Below are positions 33,190-42,113 of a stretch of 64,000 nt of DNA, piece by piece. Below the pieces are notes generated by a model. It was not told the DNA's origin. It did no database searches and saw only the letters and a list, made by a program, of their open reading frames with translations. The position numbers and the translations under genes are program-made. The stretch is from an uncultured Spirochaetales bacterium (lineage in GTDB: Bacteria; Spirochaetota; Spirochaetia; Sphaerochaetales; Sphaerochaetaceae). Where the stretch lies: the NCBI GenBank assembly GCA_949293595.1, contig CASFDW010000001.1:310001-374000 (forward strand). The letters run 5' to 3'. Position 1 is the stretch's first letter, and each line of letters starts with the position of its first letter.

Positions 33190-34314
33190 CTATGACCTGG
33201 ACCGTTTTTCCACCTCGGCAATCTCCAACAGGCCATTGATGCATGTGTCGAAGAATTTCTTATATGCAGGACAAAGGTAGGAGACCGACAGGTTTCCGGT
33301 GGAGAAATCCTCCCTGTCGCGGCGGCATCCACCACGACAGATTTGGAAATATCTGCAGGATGAGCATTCCGGCTCGATCTTTCTGGACTTCTCGGTGAAT
33401 CCGATCTTTCCGCGCCTCTCGTCAAGCATGTCGAAGCTGTCCGTGTTCAGATTGCCCAGCCTGTAGTCATCAAGGACATAGAAGTCACAAGGATAGACGC
33501 TGCCATCCGCCTCCACGACATAGTTCGAGGGACAGAACCCAAGCATTCCGCAGGACTCGGGCGGATACGAGCATAGCATCATCACGAGATTGTCGAAATA
33601 CCTTACGGAAACATAGTCGCCGTTCCGCCAGTCCCTGTGGTAGAGCTGGAAAAGCCTGATGAGGAAATCAGCGAAAAGCTCCGGCGTGAGGGAATAATCG
33701 AGACTGCCCCTCTGTTCCGAGATCGGATCCAGGCATGGTATGTACTGCTGGTATCTGAAACCGTTCTTCTTGAAGAACGCATAGATATCCCCGATGTTGG
33801 TGGCAACAGGTTTCGTGACGGTGACGAGTATGTTGAAATCCACCCCTGCCGACTCCAAAAAGCGGCTGGTCCGGAACACCTTCACGAACGTCCCCTCCCC
33901 CCTGGCGTCACGGCGGTATATGTCATGGATCTTCTTGTTCCCGTCCATTGACAGACCTATCAGGAAGCCATTGTCATGGAAGAACGATGCCCATTCCTTA
34001 TCGATGGCATATCCGTTCGTCTGCAAGGCGAATCGGACCCTCTTGCCATCCTTTTCCGCCACCGCCCTGGCATATGCTGTGAAATTCCTGAAAAAATCCA
34101 AACCTGCCACGGTGGGCTCCCCACCCTGGAAAGAGAACGTTACGTCGTCCGAACGGCCGAAAGCCTTGTCGATCAGGGCATGGGACGTGGCGGCGTCCAT
34201 TATCCCGTAGTTGGCAAACTCCCTGTTGCTGACTTCATCGAAATAGAAACAATACCGGCACCGCATGTTGCAATTGCCGCTGGCAGGTTTTATCAATAAG
34301 ATCAGAGGTCTCAT
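33190..34314 (-). CDS. Anaerobic sulfatase-maturating enzyme (radical SAM, SPASM)
   Basis: 374 residues from ATG 34314 (GGGAG upstream). The radical SAM cluster motif is CNMRCRYC in the opening KPASGNCNMRCRYCFYFDE, followed by FSFQGGEPT. The C-terminal SPASM-type Cys cluster includes CGMLGFC, YPCDFYV and CSSCRYFQICRGGC. This family oxidises the active-site Cys (or Ser) of sulfatases to formylglycine without oxygen. The only sulfatase in the window, at 9261-10724, has the fitting Cys motif. It follows the ribokinase gene by 45 bp and has window-typical GC, unlike the sulfatase. Confidence 0.88.
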   Translation of the reverse strand: MRPLILLIKPASGNCNMRCRYCFYFDEVSNREFANYGIMDAATSHALIDKAFGRSDDVTFSFQGGEPTVAGLDFFRNFTAYARAVAEKDGKRVRFALQTNGYAIDKEWASFFHDNGFLIGLSMDGNKKIHDIYRRDARGEGTFVKVFRTSRFLESAGVDFNILVTVTKPVATNIGDIYAFFKKNGFRYQQYIPCLDPISEQRGSLDYSLTPELFADFLIRLFQLYHRDWRNGDYVSVRYFDNLVMMLCSYPPESCGMLGFCPSNYVVEADGSVYPCDFYVLDDYRLGNLNTDSFDMLDERRGKIGFTEKSRKIEPECSSCRYFQICRGGCRRDREDFSTGNLSVSYLCPAYKKFFDTCINGLLEIAEVEKRSRS

Positions 34315-34359
34315 AATCACTCCCGGAATCCCCGAAACAAGCATGCGCACGAGATGCGC

Positions 34360-35247
34360 TCAGACGAACACCTCGTCCGCGAAAGGTATCGACTGCATGG
34401 CACCCTTCCGGGATACGGCGATACCCGACGCCTTGGAGGCGAAGAAAAGGCATTGCTCCACCGGAAGACCTTTCAGCATCGATGCGATGAAGTATCCCAT
34501 GAAGGTGTCCCCGGCTGCGGTCGTATCAACAACAGGATAATCGATTATTCCCTGATGGACCACCTCGCCTCCGCGGATATGGTACGACCCGTTCCTGCCA
34601 ACCGTGAGCAGGACAGCGGTTTCTGGAAACCGTTCCCCGAGTGCCGACGCGATTTGTCCGTAACCGGCCCCGGGATCAAGCCCTGCCAGATATGCACCCT
34701 CGATCTCGTTGACGAACACAAGGTCGGCAAGATAAAGAGGAAGGGCTGCGGTCTCATCGTCGATCGGAGAAGGATTGATACATATCCTCATCCCTTTCCC
34801 ATGGGCCCTCTCCATGAGATATCCCACATCGTTTATTTCATTTTGCAAAATCAGATAATCCCCTTTGTCGAAATGCGAGAGCACCCTGTCCATCTCGGCC
34901 CTGGTATTCCTCCTGTTGTCACCCGGATGGAGGATTATGCAGTTCTTGCCCTGCCTGTCGACCTGTATCACGGCCTTTCCCGATTCCTGGTCGTCTGTGA
35001 CGGAGATGAATCCGACATCCGCACCGTAGCCGGAAAGAAGCTCGGACACGAAAACCCCGTCCCTGCCGATTTTTCCCGCATGGAAGACCCCAACACCGGC
35101 CTTGGCAAGTGCGGCGCTCTGGTTCGCACCCTTTCCTCCGGCGTTTGTCCCGACCGCAAGGCTGGACACGGTCTCCCCCTCCTTAACGATGTGTTCCACA
35201 TGGTATATTATGTCGACGTTCAACGATCCGTAATTCAAAACCTTCAA
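34360..35247 (-). CDS. rbsK: Ribokinase
   Basis: 295 residues from a TTG at 35247, which has GGAGG six bases upstream; the frame before it lacks any signal. PfkB-family signatures: NAGGKGANQSAALAKAG near residue 40 and the ATP/anion-hole TTAAGDTFMGYF near residue 245. NYGSLNVDIIY and the Lys-Gly-Ala-Asn pattern favour ribokinase over other PfkB kinases. It would phosphorylate ribose (or a related pentose) at O5. It is upstream of the sulfatase maturase on the same strand. Confidence 0.82.
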   Translation of the reverse strand: MKVLNYGSLNVDIIYHVEHIVKEGETVSSLAVGTNAGGKGANQSAALAKAGVGVFHAGKIGRDGVFVSELLSGYGADVGFISVTDDQESGKAVIQVDRQGKNCIILHPGDNRRNTRAEMDRVLSHFDKGDYLILQNEINDVGYLMERAHGKGMRICINPSPIDDETAALPLYLADLVFVNEIEGAYLAGLDPGAGYGQIASALGERFPETAVLLTVGRNGSYHIRGGEVVHQGIIDYPVVDTTAAGDTFMGYFIASMLKGLPVEQCLFFASKASGIAVSRKGAMQSIPFADEVFV

Positions 35248-35407
35248 AAAGCACCTCCGCCGAATGCATCCCGGCAATCGGGAAATAACAATCCGTCATG
35301 CAATGATAGCATGGAACGTACCAGAAAAACAGCATCGGGACGGATCTCAAGCGTTTTTTTTGCCACAGCTCCGTATTCATGTTGTCTTTCCGCATGCAGA
35401 CAGTCAA

Positions 35408-35436
35408 TTGTAAAATAATCTTTTCTATCTTATATT
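35408..35436 (+). promoter_or_regulatory. Promoter of hisS
   Basis: TTGTAA at 35408-35413, 17-bp spacer, TATATT at 35431-35436. It predicts a leader of about 95 nt before the hisS ATG. Confidence 0.55.
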
Positions 35437-35453
35437 ATAGACGCGGCCTGGAG

Positions 35454-35501
35454 CTGCGACGCGGCCGTCGGAATTGAAAGGATATCCTGACGCCGTCGCA
35501 G
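35454..35501 (+). promoter_or_regulatory. Stable hairpin in the hisS leader
   Basis: CTGCGACG ... CGTCGCAG forms an 8-bp GC-rich stem. Inside it CGTCGG pairs with CCTGACG (one bulge) and GGATATCC can pair with itself. No T-run and no run of His codons are present, so this is not a classical attenuator. It may be a protein-binding site or an mRNA stabiliser for the synthetase gene. Confidence 0.4.
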
Positions 35502-35538
35502 GCACGCATGTTTGCATCCCGGCCTGTTTGGAGGAGAA

Positions 35539-36822
35539 ATGATCGAGCCATTGGTGCTGAAAGGCTTCCGTGACAGCCTTCCCTACGAGGAAATACCCAA
35601 AAAGAAGATCCAAAGGAAACTAGAGGACGTCTTTGAAACGTTCGGCTTCGTACCCATAGACACCCCCGTGCTGGAATATGAGAACGTCCTGCTCGGAAAG
35701 GGGGGCGGAGAGACGGACAAACAGATATTCCATTTCGAGGACAACGGCGGCAGGAAGGTCGCAATGAGGTTCGACCTCACGGTTCCCTTCGCACGCTTCC
35801 TGGCCCTGCATCACGACGAGCTGGCAATACCTTTCAAACGATACCATATCGCAAAGGCCTTCAGAGGAGAAAACCCCCAGAAAGGCCGGTACAGGGAATT
35901 CATCCAGTGCGACTTCGACATAGTCGGCTGCGACAACGCCCAGTCCGATTTCGAGGTATTGTCGCTGATGCATGCATCCTTCTCGGCAATGGGCATAGGG
36001 AACGTTTGCTTCCATGTCGCCCACCGCGGCCTCTTCAACGATTTCCTCTCCTCGATCGGGGTCGGGGAAAAGAGCATCGACATCCTCAGATGTGTGGACA
36101 AGCTGAGGAAGATAGGCAGGGACGAGGTGGGAAAGATCCTTGTGGACATAACGGGCGACGAGCAGAAGAGCTCAAGGATCCTCGACTACATCACATGTGG
36201 CGACGGCCGTCCGTTCAAGGAAACGCTGGACATCATCTCATCCATAATCGGAAGTGAGACGGAAAGCCTTGCAAGGATGCGCCAGATATACGCCCTGCTC
36301 GACGGAGTCGGGATTGCAGACAAGTTCATCTACGATGCTTCGATAACCCGTGGCCTCGATTACTACACAGGAATCGTGTATGAAACATTCCTTACGGATA
36401 TCGAATCCATCGGATCGGTTTGTTCGGGAGGACGGTACAACAATCTTGCGAGCCTTTATACAAAAGAAAACCTGCCAGGTGTCGGAGCATCCATAGGTCT
36501 GGACAGGCTGATGGCCGCGCTGATCGAGCTCAAGAGCCCTCTTGTGAGCGATACCGCAAACGCGGACATACTGATACTGCCGAAGCCGGACGAGACTCTC
36601 AAGGCCTCCGATACGGCTTTCAGGCTCAGGGGCATGGGAATAAGGACGGACGTGTATCTGCTTCCGGAGAAGAAGATGAAGGCCCAGTACGACTATGCGG
36701 AGAAAAACAGGATCAGGCGTTCCCTTGTCTTCGGTACGGACGGATACGTCGTCAAGAACCTGGAGACAAGGCAGTCCGTCACAGTAGCAGGGCTTGAGGA
36801 GGTTGCAGCGCTTTGCCGATAG
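35539..36822 (+). CDS. hisS: Histidyl-tRNA synthetase
   Basis: 427 residues, class II synthetase. Motif 2 lies in RYHIAKAFRGENPQKGRYREFIQCDFD. The HisA/HisB family signatures are GLDYYTGIVYE and GGRYNNLA, and motif 3 is GASIGLDRLMAAL. A C-terminal anticodon-binding domain (ADILILPKPDE to the end) follows. The ATG at 35539 has GGAGGAG upstream. The stop overlaps the start of the helicase gene by 10 bp. Confidence 0.95.
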   Translation: MIEPLVLKGFRDSLPYEEIPKKKIQRKLEDVFETFGFVPIDTPVLEYENVLLGKGGGETDKQIFHFEDNGGRKVAMRFDLTVPFARFLALHHDELAIPFKRYHIAKAFRGENPQKGRYREFIQCDFDIVGCDNAQSDFEVLSLMHASFSAMGIGNVCFHVAHRGLFNDFLSSIGVGEKSIDILRCVDKLRKIGRDEVGKILVDITGDEQKSSRILDYITCGDGRPFKETLDIISSIIGSETESLARMRQIYALLDGVGIADKFIYDASITRGLDYYTGIVYETFLTDIESIGSVCSGGRYNNLASLYTKENLPGVGASIGLDRLMAALIELKSPLVSDTANADILILPKPDETLKASDTAFRLRGMGIRTDVYLLPEKKMKAQYDYAEKNRIRRSLVFGTDGYVVKNLETRQSVTVAGLEEVAALCR

Positions 36823-39290
36823 ATTTCAAGAGCCTGCCAGTGTACCAGCACAGACAGGAGATACTCGACGCCCTTGAGAGCAACCAGGTGATAATAATCG
36901 AAAGTCCCACGGGAAGCGGCAAGACCACGCAGCTTCCGCTGATCCTGCGGGAGGCGGGTTATGACAGGAAGGGGATCATCGGAATCACGCAACCGAGGAG
37001 GATCGCAACCCTGTCGATATGCGACTTCATAAAGAGACAGATAGGGGACGAGGGCTCCTATGTGGGATATACGATGCGTTTCGCGGACACCTCCAGTCAC
37101 GAGACCAGGATAAAGATCATGACCGACGGCATCCTCCTGCAGGAGGTGAAGGCCGATCCTATGCTGTCCAGATATTCCGTGATAATGGTCGACGAGGCCC
37201 ATGAAAGAAGCCTGAACATCGATTTCATACTTGGATTGCTCAAAGAGATAATACAGAAACGGACGGATCTGAAGGTTGTCGTATCCTCGGCGACCATAAA
37301 CACGAAAACATTCTCCGATTTCTTCTTTTCGGCCCCGATAATAAGCATCGATGCAAAAACGTACGATGTCGACGTGCGCTACAAGAGCATGGTTCTGGAC
37401 AGGGACAACGAGGACCTCTATTACCAGGGTATCGAACACCTCATTGCGGAGGACAAGAAGGACAACCCCGGGGACGTGCTCATCTTTCTTCCGGGAGAGG
37501 CGGAGATAAAGGGCATGGTCAACACGCTCTCCACATCCCCCAACAGTTCCTCATACCAGATATACCCGCTTTACGGAAGACTTTCCAAGGAGGATCAGGA
37601 AAAGGTCTTCACCCCTACCAGGAAGGGAAGGACAAAGATTGTCGTGGCGACCAACATCGCCGAGACCAGCATAACGATCGACGGCATCACAACGGTCATC
37701 GACAGCGGCAATTGCAAGATAAACTTCTACAACCAGAAGAACTTCACCTCGGCCCTGTTACCGATGATGATATCAAAATCCTCCGCCGACCAAAGAAAAG
37801 GTCGTGCCGGGCGGACCAGGGAAGGCGTGTGCTACAGGCTCTACACAAAGGACAACTATGAGAACCGCCCGGAATTCACCGAGGAGGAGATCCTCCATTC
37901 CGACCTGGCCGAAGTGGTGCTGAGGATGAGCGAGCTGGGAATATACAACTACTCGTCCTTCCCCTTCATAACACCGCCCAAGAAAAGCGCGCTTGAGAGC
38001 GCGGTCGAGACACTCAGGCTGATCAACGCAATAAACGAGGACCACAGCCTCACGAACATCGGGCAGATGATGATACGGTTTCCTCTGCTGCCGCGTCTTT
38101 CACGCGTGATCGTCGAGGCGATCATGAACTATCCCGAGGTTCTCGACGAAGTCGTGATCGCGGTCTCCACCCTGTCGACCAAGCAACCATATGCGATGCC
38201 GCTCGGCGAGGAATACCAGGCCAGGGAGGCGCACAAGGCGTTCCAAAACCCGAAATACGGAGACTTCATCTCCATGCGGACGATGTTCCTCTCCTACAAA
38301 AGTCTTTCCGACAGGAAGCAGAAGGAGGAGTTCGCAAGGAAATTCTATCTGGACATCCAGACCTTGGATGAGATACAGAACATCCATGACCAGCTCGAAC
38401 AGCTGATTTCACAGGACTGTATACCGATTACGAGCGGAGGAAGCGTCGACGAGTATTTCTGTTGCCTGATTTCGGGACTCAGACAGTACGTCGCACGCAA
38501 GATGGACCGCAGGACTTATAAGACAATCACGGCAGACAGCATCTTCATCCATCCGGGTTCGGCATGGTTCAAGGTGTTGCCGGAGTATATTCTTGCCGGA
38601 GAAATCGTACAGACAACGAAGATGTACGCCCGCACGGTGAGTCCTGTCGCCAAGCAGTGGCTTGACCAGGTGGATCCGATGCTCGCTCAGCAGCTGAAGG
38701 AAAGCAGGAAGAGGGACAAGGAGGAAAAGAAGAAGGCAGCCTTGTCCGGCAACACGGTGAAGAAAGTTGCGGAGGGCGGCTTCGACAGCGAGCTTGACAA
38801 GCTGCCGGTGCTTGAGAAAGGCAAGAAGAAGACCGTCTACGAGGTGACCGTCAAGGAGATGAACAGCCTCAGGACGAGGGATTCGAAGGTTCGTCTTGCA
38901 ATCAGGATCGGGAACAGCCGGTCCAGGACGACGATCAAGGCATCGAGGATAGATTTCGAAGCAAAGCTCATAAGGGATGTGCCGGTGATGAGGAACAAGA
39001 AGCTTGCCTCCAACCTCGACCCTTATTCGCAGATGGACAGGATACTCTCGTCGCTCGGGCTTCTCTTCACCCCGATTTCGAGCTCCAAGGGATTCTTCGA
39101 CTTCATCGGACTATGCGAGCATGACGGGGTGTTTTCGCTCAGGCCGTACGCCTCAGTGCAGGATGCGGCCGACGAGAGCCTTGAAAGCCTGTACATGCTC
39201 AGTGAAACAATGGGCAGGAAGGACAAGGATAAGAAAAAGACGGTGTTCAGGCACATCCGTGTCATAGAGGAGGCGCTGGGGCTGGATTAG
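36813..39290 (+). CDS. hrpA: ATP-dependent RNA helicase, DEAH family (HrpA-like)
   Basis: 825 residues from a TTG at 36813, with GAGGAGG ten bases upstream and a 10-bp overlap with hisS. Motifs: I SPTGSGKTT, Ia ITQPRRIA, II VDEAHERSLN, III SSATINTKTFSDFF, V TNIAETSITIDG, VI QRKGRAGR. The HA2 and OB-fold domains follow (HPGSAWFKVLPEYILAG). DEAH rather than DEFH in motif II makes it HrpA-like, but it is much shorter than Escherichia coli HrpA and lacks the long C-terminal extension. The Lys-rich stretch at about 630-660 may bind RNA. Confidence 0.9.
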   Translation: MPIDFKSLPVYQHRQEILDALESNQVIIIESPTGSGKTTQLPLILREAGYDRKGIIGITQPRRIATLSICDFIKRQIGDEGSYVGYTMRFADTSSHETRIKIMTDGILLQEVKADPMLSRYSVIMVDEAHERSLNIDFILGLLKEIIQKRTDLKVVVSSATINTKTFSDFFFSAPIISIDAKTYDVDVRYKSMVLDRDNEDLYYQGIEHLIAEDKKDNPGDVLIFLPGEAEIKGMVNTLSTSPNSSSYQIYPLYGRLSKEDQEKVFTPTRKGRTKIVVATNIAETSITIDGITTVIDSGNCKINFYNQKNFTSALLPMMISKSSADQRKGRAGRTREGVCYRLYTKDNYENRPEFTEEEILHSDLAEVVLRMSELGIYNYSSFPFITPPKKSALESAVETLRLINAINEDHSLTNIGQMMIRFPLLPRLSRVIVEAIMNYPEVLDEVVIAVSTLSTKQPYAMPLGEEYQAREAHKAFQNPKYGDFISMRTMFLSYKSLSDRKQKEEFARKFYLDIQTLDEIQNIHDQLEQLISQDCIPITSGGSVDEYFCCLISGLRQYVARKMDRRTYKTITADSIFIHPGSAWFKVLPEYILAGEIVQTTKMYARTVSPVAKQWLDQVDPMLAQQLKESRKRDKEEKKKAALSGNTVKKVAEGGFDSELDKLPVLEKGKKKTVYEVTVKEMNSLRTRDSKVRLAIRIGNSRSRTTIKASRIDFEAKLIRDVPVMRNKKLASNLDPYSQMDRILSSLGLLFTPISSSKGFFDFIGLCEHDGVFSLRPYASVQDAADESLESLYMLSETMGRKDKDKKKTVFRHIRVIEEALGLD

Positions 39291-39294
39291 GCGC

Positions 39295-39320
39295 AAAAAA
39301 AAGCGCCTCCCGAAGGAGGC
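39295..39320 (-). terminator. Rho-independent terminator of the frl-type operon
   Basis: On the minus strand GCCTCC - TTCG - GGAGGC, then GC and T8, directly after the PfkB kinase stop at 39329. The UUCG tetraloop makes it very stable. Confidence 0.9.
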
Positions 39321-39328
39321 AATATATC

Positions 39329-40147
39329 TCAGTCCAAAGGATGACCGTGTCCGAAGGCGCCGCGTACGAGGCAAGTGGCTGCGGCACGGCCGGCCGCATA
39401 CCTCAGGGAGCCGGGTATGTCCGTACCATTTCCATGCGCCGTCAGGAAACCGGCTATGAAGCTGTCTCCGGCACCCATGGTGTCCACGACCTGGTCCACC
39501 TTCTCCACCACTCCGTCGTAGAACATATTTCCATCGTAGAATATCTGCCCGAGGCTTCCACGGGTCGCGCCGCATATCCGGCAACCGAGCGAATGCATCT
39601 TCTTCAATATTTCCCTGCATTCCTCCCCGCTCTTTTCCGCACCGGAGAAGAATCCGTACCAAAGATAAGGACAGGTGCGGGCAAGATAATCGTCATCAAG
39701 ATGCTCGGAGAAGTCGAAGGCCACCCTGCATACCGCGCTTATCGCCGGAAGCTCATGCTCCAGATTCGAATAGCAGCTGGTGATGCATATGTCGTAGTCC
39801 TTGATGAATTCGATATCCTCCCTGGTCACCTTTATCGAAAAAAGATGCTGGCAGGTATCCCGGGGTCCGGGAGCAAAAGTCCTGTCCCCGTCGACAAGGA
39901 TGACGTGCGGCTGCGCACTTGGGGCGTATACCTTCCTCGACCTCGTATAGTCGACTCCCTCCTCGTCCAGGGAACGCTTTATGTGTTCAGCCTTGTCGTC
40001 GTCTCCGAAGACCCCGATATAGGATACTTTCTCCACGCCGTTCTTTCTGCAGTTGACAGCCACATTAAGCGAATTACCCCCCGGATAATACATCTTCTCG
40101 TCAACATAGCAGTCGACAACATTGTCACCAATTGCAATCAGTTTCAT
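39329..40147 (-). CDS. frlD: PfkB-family kinase, fructoselysine 6-kinase-like
   Basis: 272 residues, short for a PfkB kinase but the usual size of FrlD. The start MKLIAIGDNVVDCYVDEKMYYPGG and NSLNVAVNCRKNG, and the catalytic VVDTMGAGDSFIAGF, resemble Escherichia coli FrlD closely by eye (IGDNCVD, GGNAVNVAVY, TVIDTMGAGDSFIAGF). FrlD phosphorylates fructoselysine at O6. The neighbouring SIS-domain gene supports this. It has an SD (GGAG) and a possible promoter of its own (TATAAT at 40181-40186) in the 104-bp gap after the deglycase gene. A related Amadori compound is possible as substrate. Confidence 0.75.
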   Translation of the reverse strand: MKLIAIGDNVVDCYVDEKMYYPGGNSLNVAVNCRKNGVEKVSYIGVFGDDDKAEHIKRSLDEEGVDYTRSRKVYAPSAQPHVILVDGDRTFAPGPRDTCQHLFSIKVTREDIEFIKDYDICITSCYSNLEHELPAISAVCRVAFDFSEHLDDDYLARTCPYLWYGFFSGAEKSGEECREILKKMHSLGCRICGATRGSLGQIFYDGNMFYDGVVEKVDQVVDTMGAGDSFIAGFLTAHGNGTDIPGSLRYAAGRAAATCLVRGAFGHGHPLD

Positions 40148-40180
40148 GAATCATCTCCCCTGCCAGACCTGCATGCAGCA

Positions 40181-40186
40181 ATTATA
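40181..40186 (-). promoter_or_regulatory. Consensus -10 before the PfkB kinase gene
   Basis: TATAAT on the minus strand, about 34 bp before the kinase ATG. No convincing -35 is seen, so this is weak evidence for a second promoter inside the operon. Confidence 0.3.
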
Positions 40187-40251
40187 CGCAACCTCGGCCA
40201 CCCGTAACATCACTTTTGACGCAGGGAGAAGGAGGCTGCATGCGTTTCAGT

Positions 40252-41229
40252 TCAATACTCCATCTTCCACATGTATCTTCTTACCGAAAGCTCATGACCT
40301 CTTTCATACGCGAGGTAATCGGCAAGGCTTCTCAGGACGGAGCCGGAGACAACGGATCCGAAATACGGTCTCACCTCCTCGTCGATTCCTGACATGTCGA
40401 ACCTGTTCTCGTCTATGAGCATGATCTTCTCGGAATACTTCGAGCAGAAGTTGTATGCCCTCTCGTCAAGAGGTCTCGTTGGGCCGTTGCTCTTGATGAT
40501 TATGAAAGGCACGTCGAAATCGGTGACCTCGAACGGGCCATGGAAATACTCGCCAGAATGAATGCAGCTTGAATTGATCCACTGCATCTCCATGAGCAGG
40601 CATATTGCGAAGGAGTACGCCTCCCCGTATGTCGTACCGCTGCCCATCGTGTAGATCAGAGGCTCCCTCTTGTACTTCTTCGCCCACCCGGCCATTTCAG
40701 GAGCGTAGAGATCCCTGGCTTTCCTGATGCATTCACCGACATGGTCCACCGCCTCGATGGCCTTTTCGTACTTTCTGCACGGCTCAAGGGCATTAAGAAG
40801 CTTGAAAATGAATGTGAAGAGTATGCCTTTGTTGAGATCGCTGAAATCGGATTGCTTGTCCCAGTCATAATGGAGCTGGTACTCAGCCGCACTCCACAGG
40901 GGCGAATCGACGAGGTTGGACACCGCGATTGTCAACGCCCCCTTGCCCCTTGCAAATTCCGCTGCCTTGACGGTTTCCGGCGTGTTCCCGCTGTGAGAAC
41001 ATGTGATAACCACGCTGTCGGGACCGAGAGCCTTCGGCGCGGTATGTATGAATTCGTTCGACGTATAGATGCTTGACGGAATCGCCGTCTCCATGTCCAT
41101 TATATACCTTGCGGGCATCATGAATGCCTGAGATCCACCGCAGGCCACAAAATAGAAATGATTGATGTGTTTTTTCGCCACAACCGCTTTTACCGCGGCA
41201 TCTATGCGATCCATGTGTTCCTTCTTCAT
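40252..41229 (-). CDS. frlB: SIS-domain protein, fructoselysine-6-phosphate deglycase-like
   Basis: 325 residues with two sugar-isomerase (SIS) domains. Features shared with Escherichia coli FrlB include IYFVACG-like FYFVACGGSQA, TCSHSGNTPETVKA, the SGEYFHGPFEV segment (FrlB has SGEFRHGPLEI) with catalytic Glu and His, and the ERAYNFC region. FrlB splits fructoselysine 6-phosphate into glucose 6-phosphate and lysine. The start has GAGG upstream. The promoter and GTTATA repeats at 41256-41309 lie directly before it. Deglycases for other glucosyl-amino acids look alike, so the exact amine is open. Confidence 0.78.
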   Translation of the reverse strand: MKKEHMDRIDAAVKAVVAKKHINHFYFVACGGSQAFMMPARYIMDMETAIPSSIYTSNEFIHTAPKALGPDSVVITCSHSGNTPETVKAAEFARGKGALTIAVSNLVDSPLWSAAEYQLHYDWDKQSDFSDLNKGILFTFIFKLLNALEPCRKYEKAIEAVDHVGECIRKARDLYAPEMAGWAKKYKREPLIYTMGSGTTYGEAYSFAICLLMEMQWINSSCIHSGEYFHGPFEVTDFDVPFIIIKSNGPTRPLDERAYNFCSKYSEKIMLIDENRFDMSGIDEEVRPYFGSVVSGSVLRSLADYLAYERGHELSVRRYMWKMEY

Positions 41230-41255
41230 CTGACAACCTCATAAAACTATAAAAT

Positions 41256-41285
41256 GTTATATAACGTTATATTTGGTTATAGAAT
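41256..41285. promoter_or_regulatory. Three 10-bp GTTATA repeats, probable GntR operator
   Basis: GTTATATAAC, GTTATATTTG and GTTATAGAAT follow each other without gap, one helical turn apart. The first is itself a perfect palindrome, and ATATAACGTTATAT at 41259-41272 is a second one. They cover the -10 and the start region of the deglycase promoter. The adjacent GntR/HutC-type gene is the natural candidate to bind them. Confidence 0.65.
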
Positions 41286-41309
41286 ATATCCTACCTCATC
41301 ATCTGTCAA
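41281..41309 (-). promoter_or_regulatory. Promoter of the deglycase/kinase operon
   Basis: TTGACA (41309-41304), 17-bp spacer, TATTCT (41286-41281). A TATATT two bases upstream is an alternative -10. The -10 is embedded in the last GTTATA repeat. Confidence 0.65.
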
Positions 41310-41339
41310 CAAATTTTTACAAAAGACAATCAAACTGAT

Positions 41340-42104
41340 TCAACAGGACCAACTTATGCCATTATGCGTCATCTCGTTGTCAACGACTCCGGCTATCTTA
41401 TAGCTCGTCCCCTCGCCTTTGACAAGGCTGATCGACAGATGCACCGGGACCCCCGACTTGTCATAGGTGAGCTTGAACATGTCGAAAACAGGATCCCCGA
41501 CGGAACAGCCAAGATACGAGGAAATCTCCTTGTTGGCCTTTCTGACCTTAAGCACCTTCAGGTATTTTCCCATTTCGACACCATAGCCGCTTCTGAGGAT
41601 CCTGAAAACAGAATCATCATCATGGAACCTCTCCACGATTCCGGGAAATAGTTTCAAGGGTATATAGCAGCTGTCGATCATGATTGGTATTCCATCGGTT
41701 GACATGAGGCGTCTTATATGGAACACATCGTCGTTCACGTCAAGGCCCATCTCTTCGGCCAGGGACGGTCTGAGACGTATGATTGACCGCTCCAGCATGC
41801 AGATCCCGACGTTCCTGCCCTGCTCCTCCATATAATCATGAAAACCAGAAAGCCTGCCCATGTCTGCTTTGAACTCATTTGTGGCCACGAATGTTCCCTT
41901 GCCCTGTTTTTTGACAAGAAGACCTTCGTCGCAAAGCTCGCTGATCGCCCGGCGCACGGTGATCCTGCTCACCTTGTATTCGTTCTCCAGCTCCAGCTCG
42001 CTGGGCATTCTGAACCCTTCGCCATATCTTCCGCTCCTGATATCCCGTGCTATCAGATCCTTCAACTGCTCGTAAAGCGGCACGGATGAATTCTGTTCAA
42101 GCAT
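41340..42104 (-). CDS. frlR: GntR-family (HutC type) transcriptional regulator
   Basis: 254 residues from ATG 42104 (GAGGAG upstream; a GTG six bases earlier is in frame). The winged HTH has the GntR pattern VPLYEQLKDLIARDIRSGRY, PSELELENEYKVSRITVRRAI and LLVKKQGKGTFV. The effector domain is of the HutC/UbiC type (PIMIDSCYIPLKLFPGI). It probably senses a phosphorylated Amadori compound and controls the downstream operon. The symbol is given by context. Confidence 0.82.
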   Translation of the reverse strand: MLEQNSSVPLYEQLKDLIARDIRSGRYGEGFRMPSELELENEYKVSRITVRRAISELCDEGLLVKKQGKGTFVATNEFKADMGRLSGFHDYMEEQGRNVGICMLERSIIRLRPSLAEEMGLDVNDDVFHIRRLMSTDGIPIMIDSCYIPLKLFPGIVERFHDDDSVFRILRSGYGVEMGKYLKVLKVRKANKEISSYLGCSVGDPVFDMFKLTYDKSGVPVHLSISLVKGEGTSYKIAGVVDNEMTHNGISWSC

Positions 42105-42113
42105 ACACACTCC

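Noticed and set aside
35440..35538. T-box riboswitch upstream of hisS
   Set aside because: No T-box consensus and no terminator/antiterminator pair with a T-run; only a stable stem is seen.
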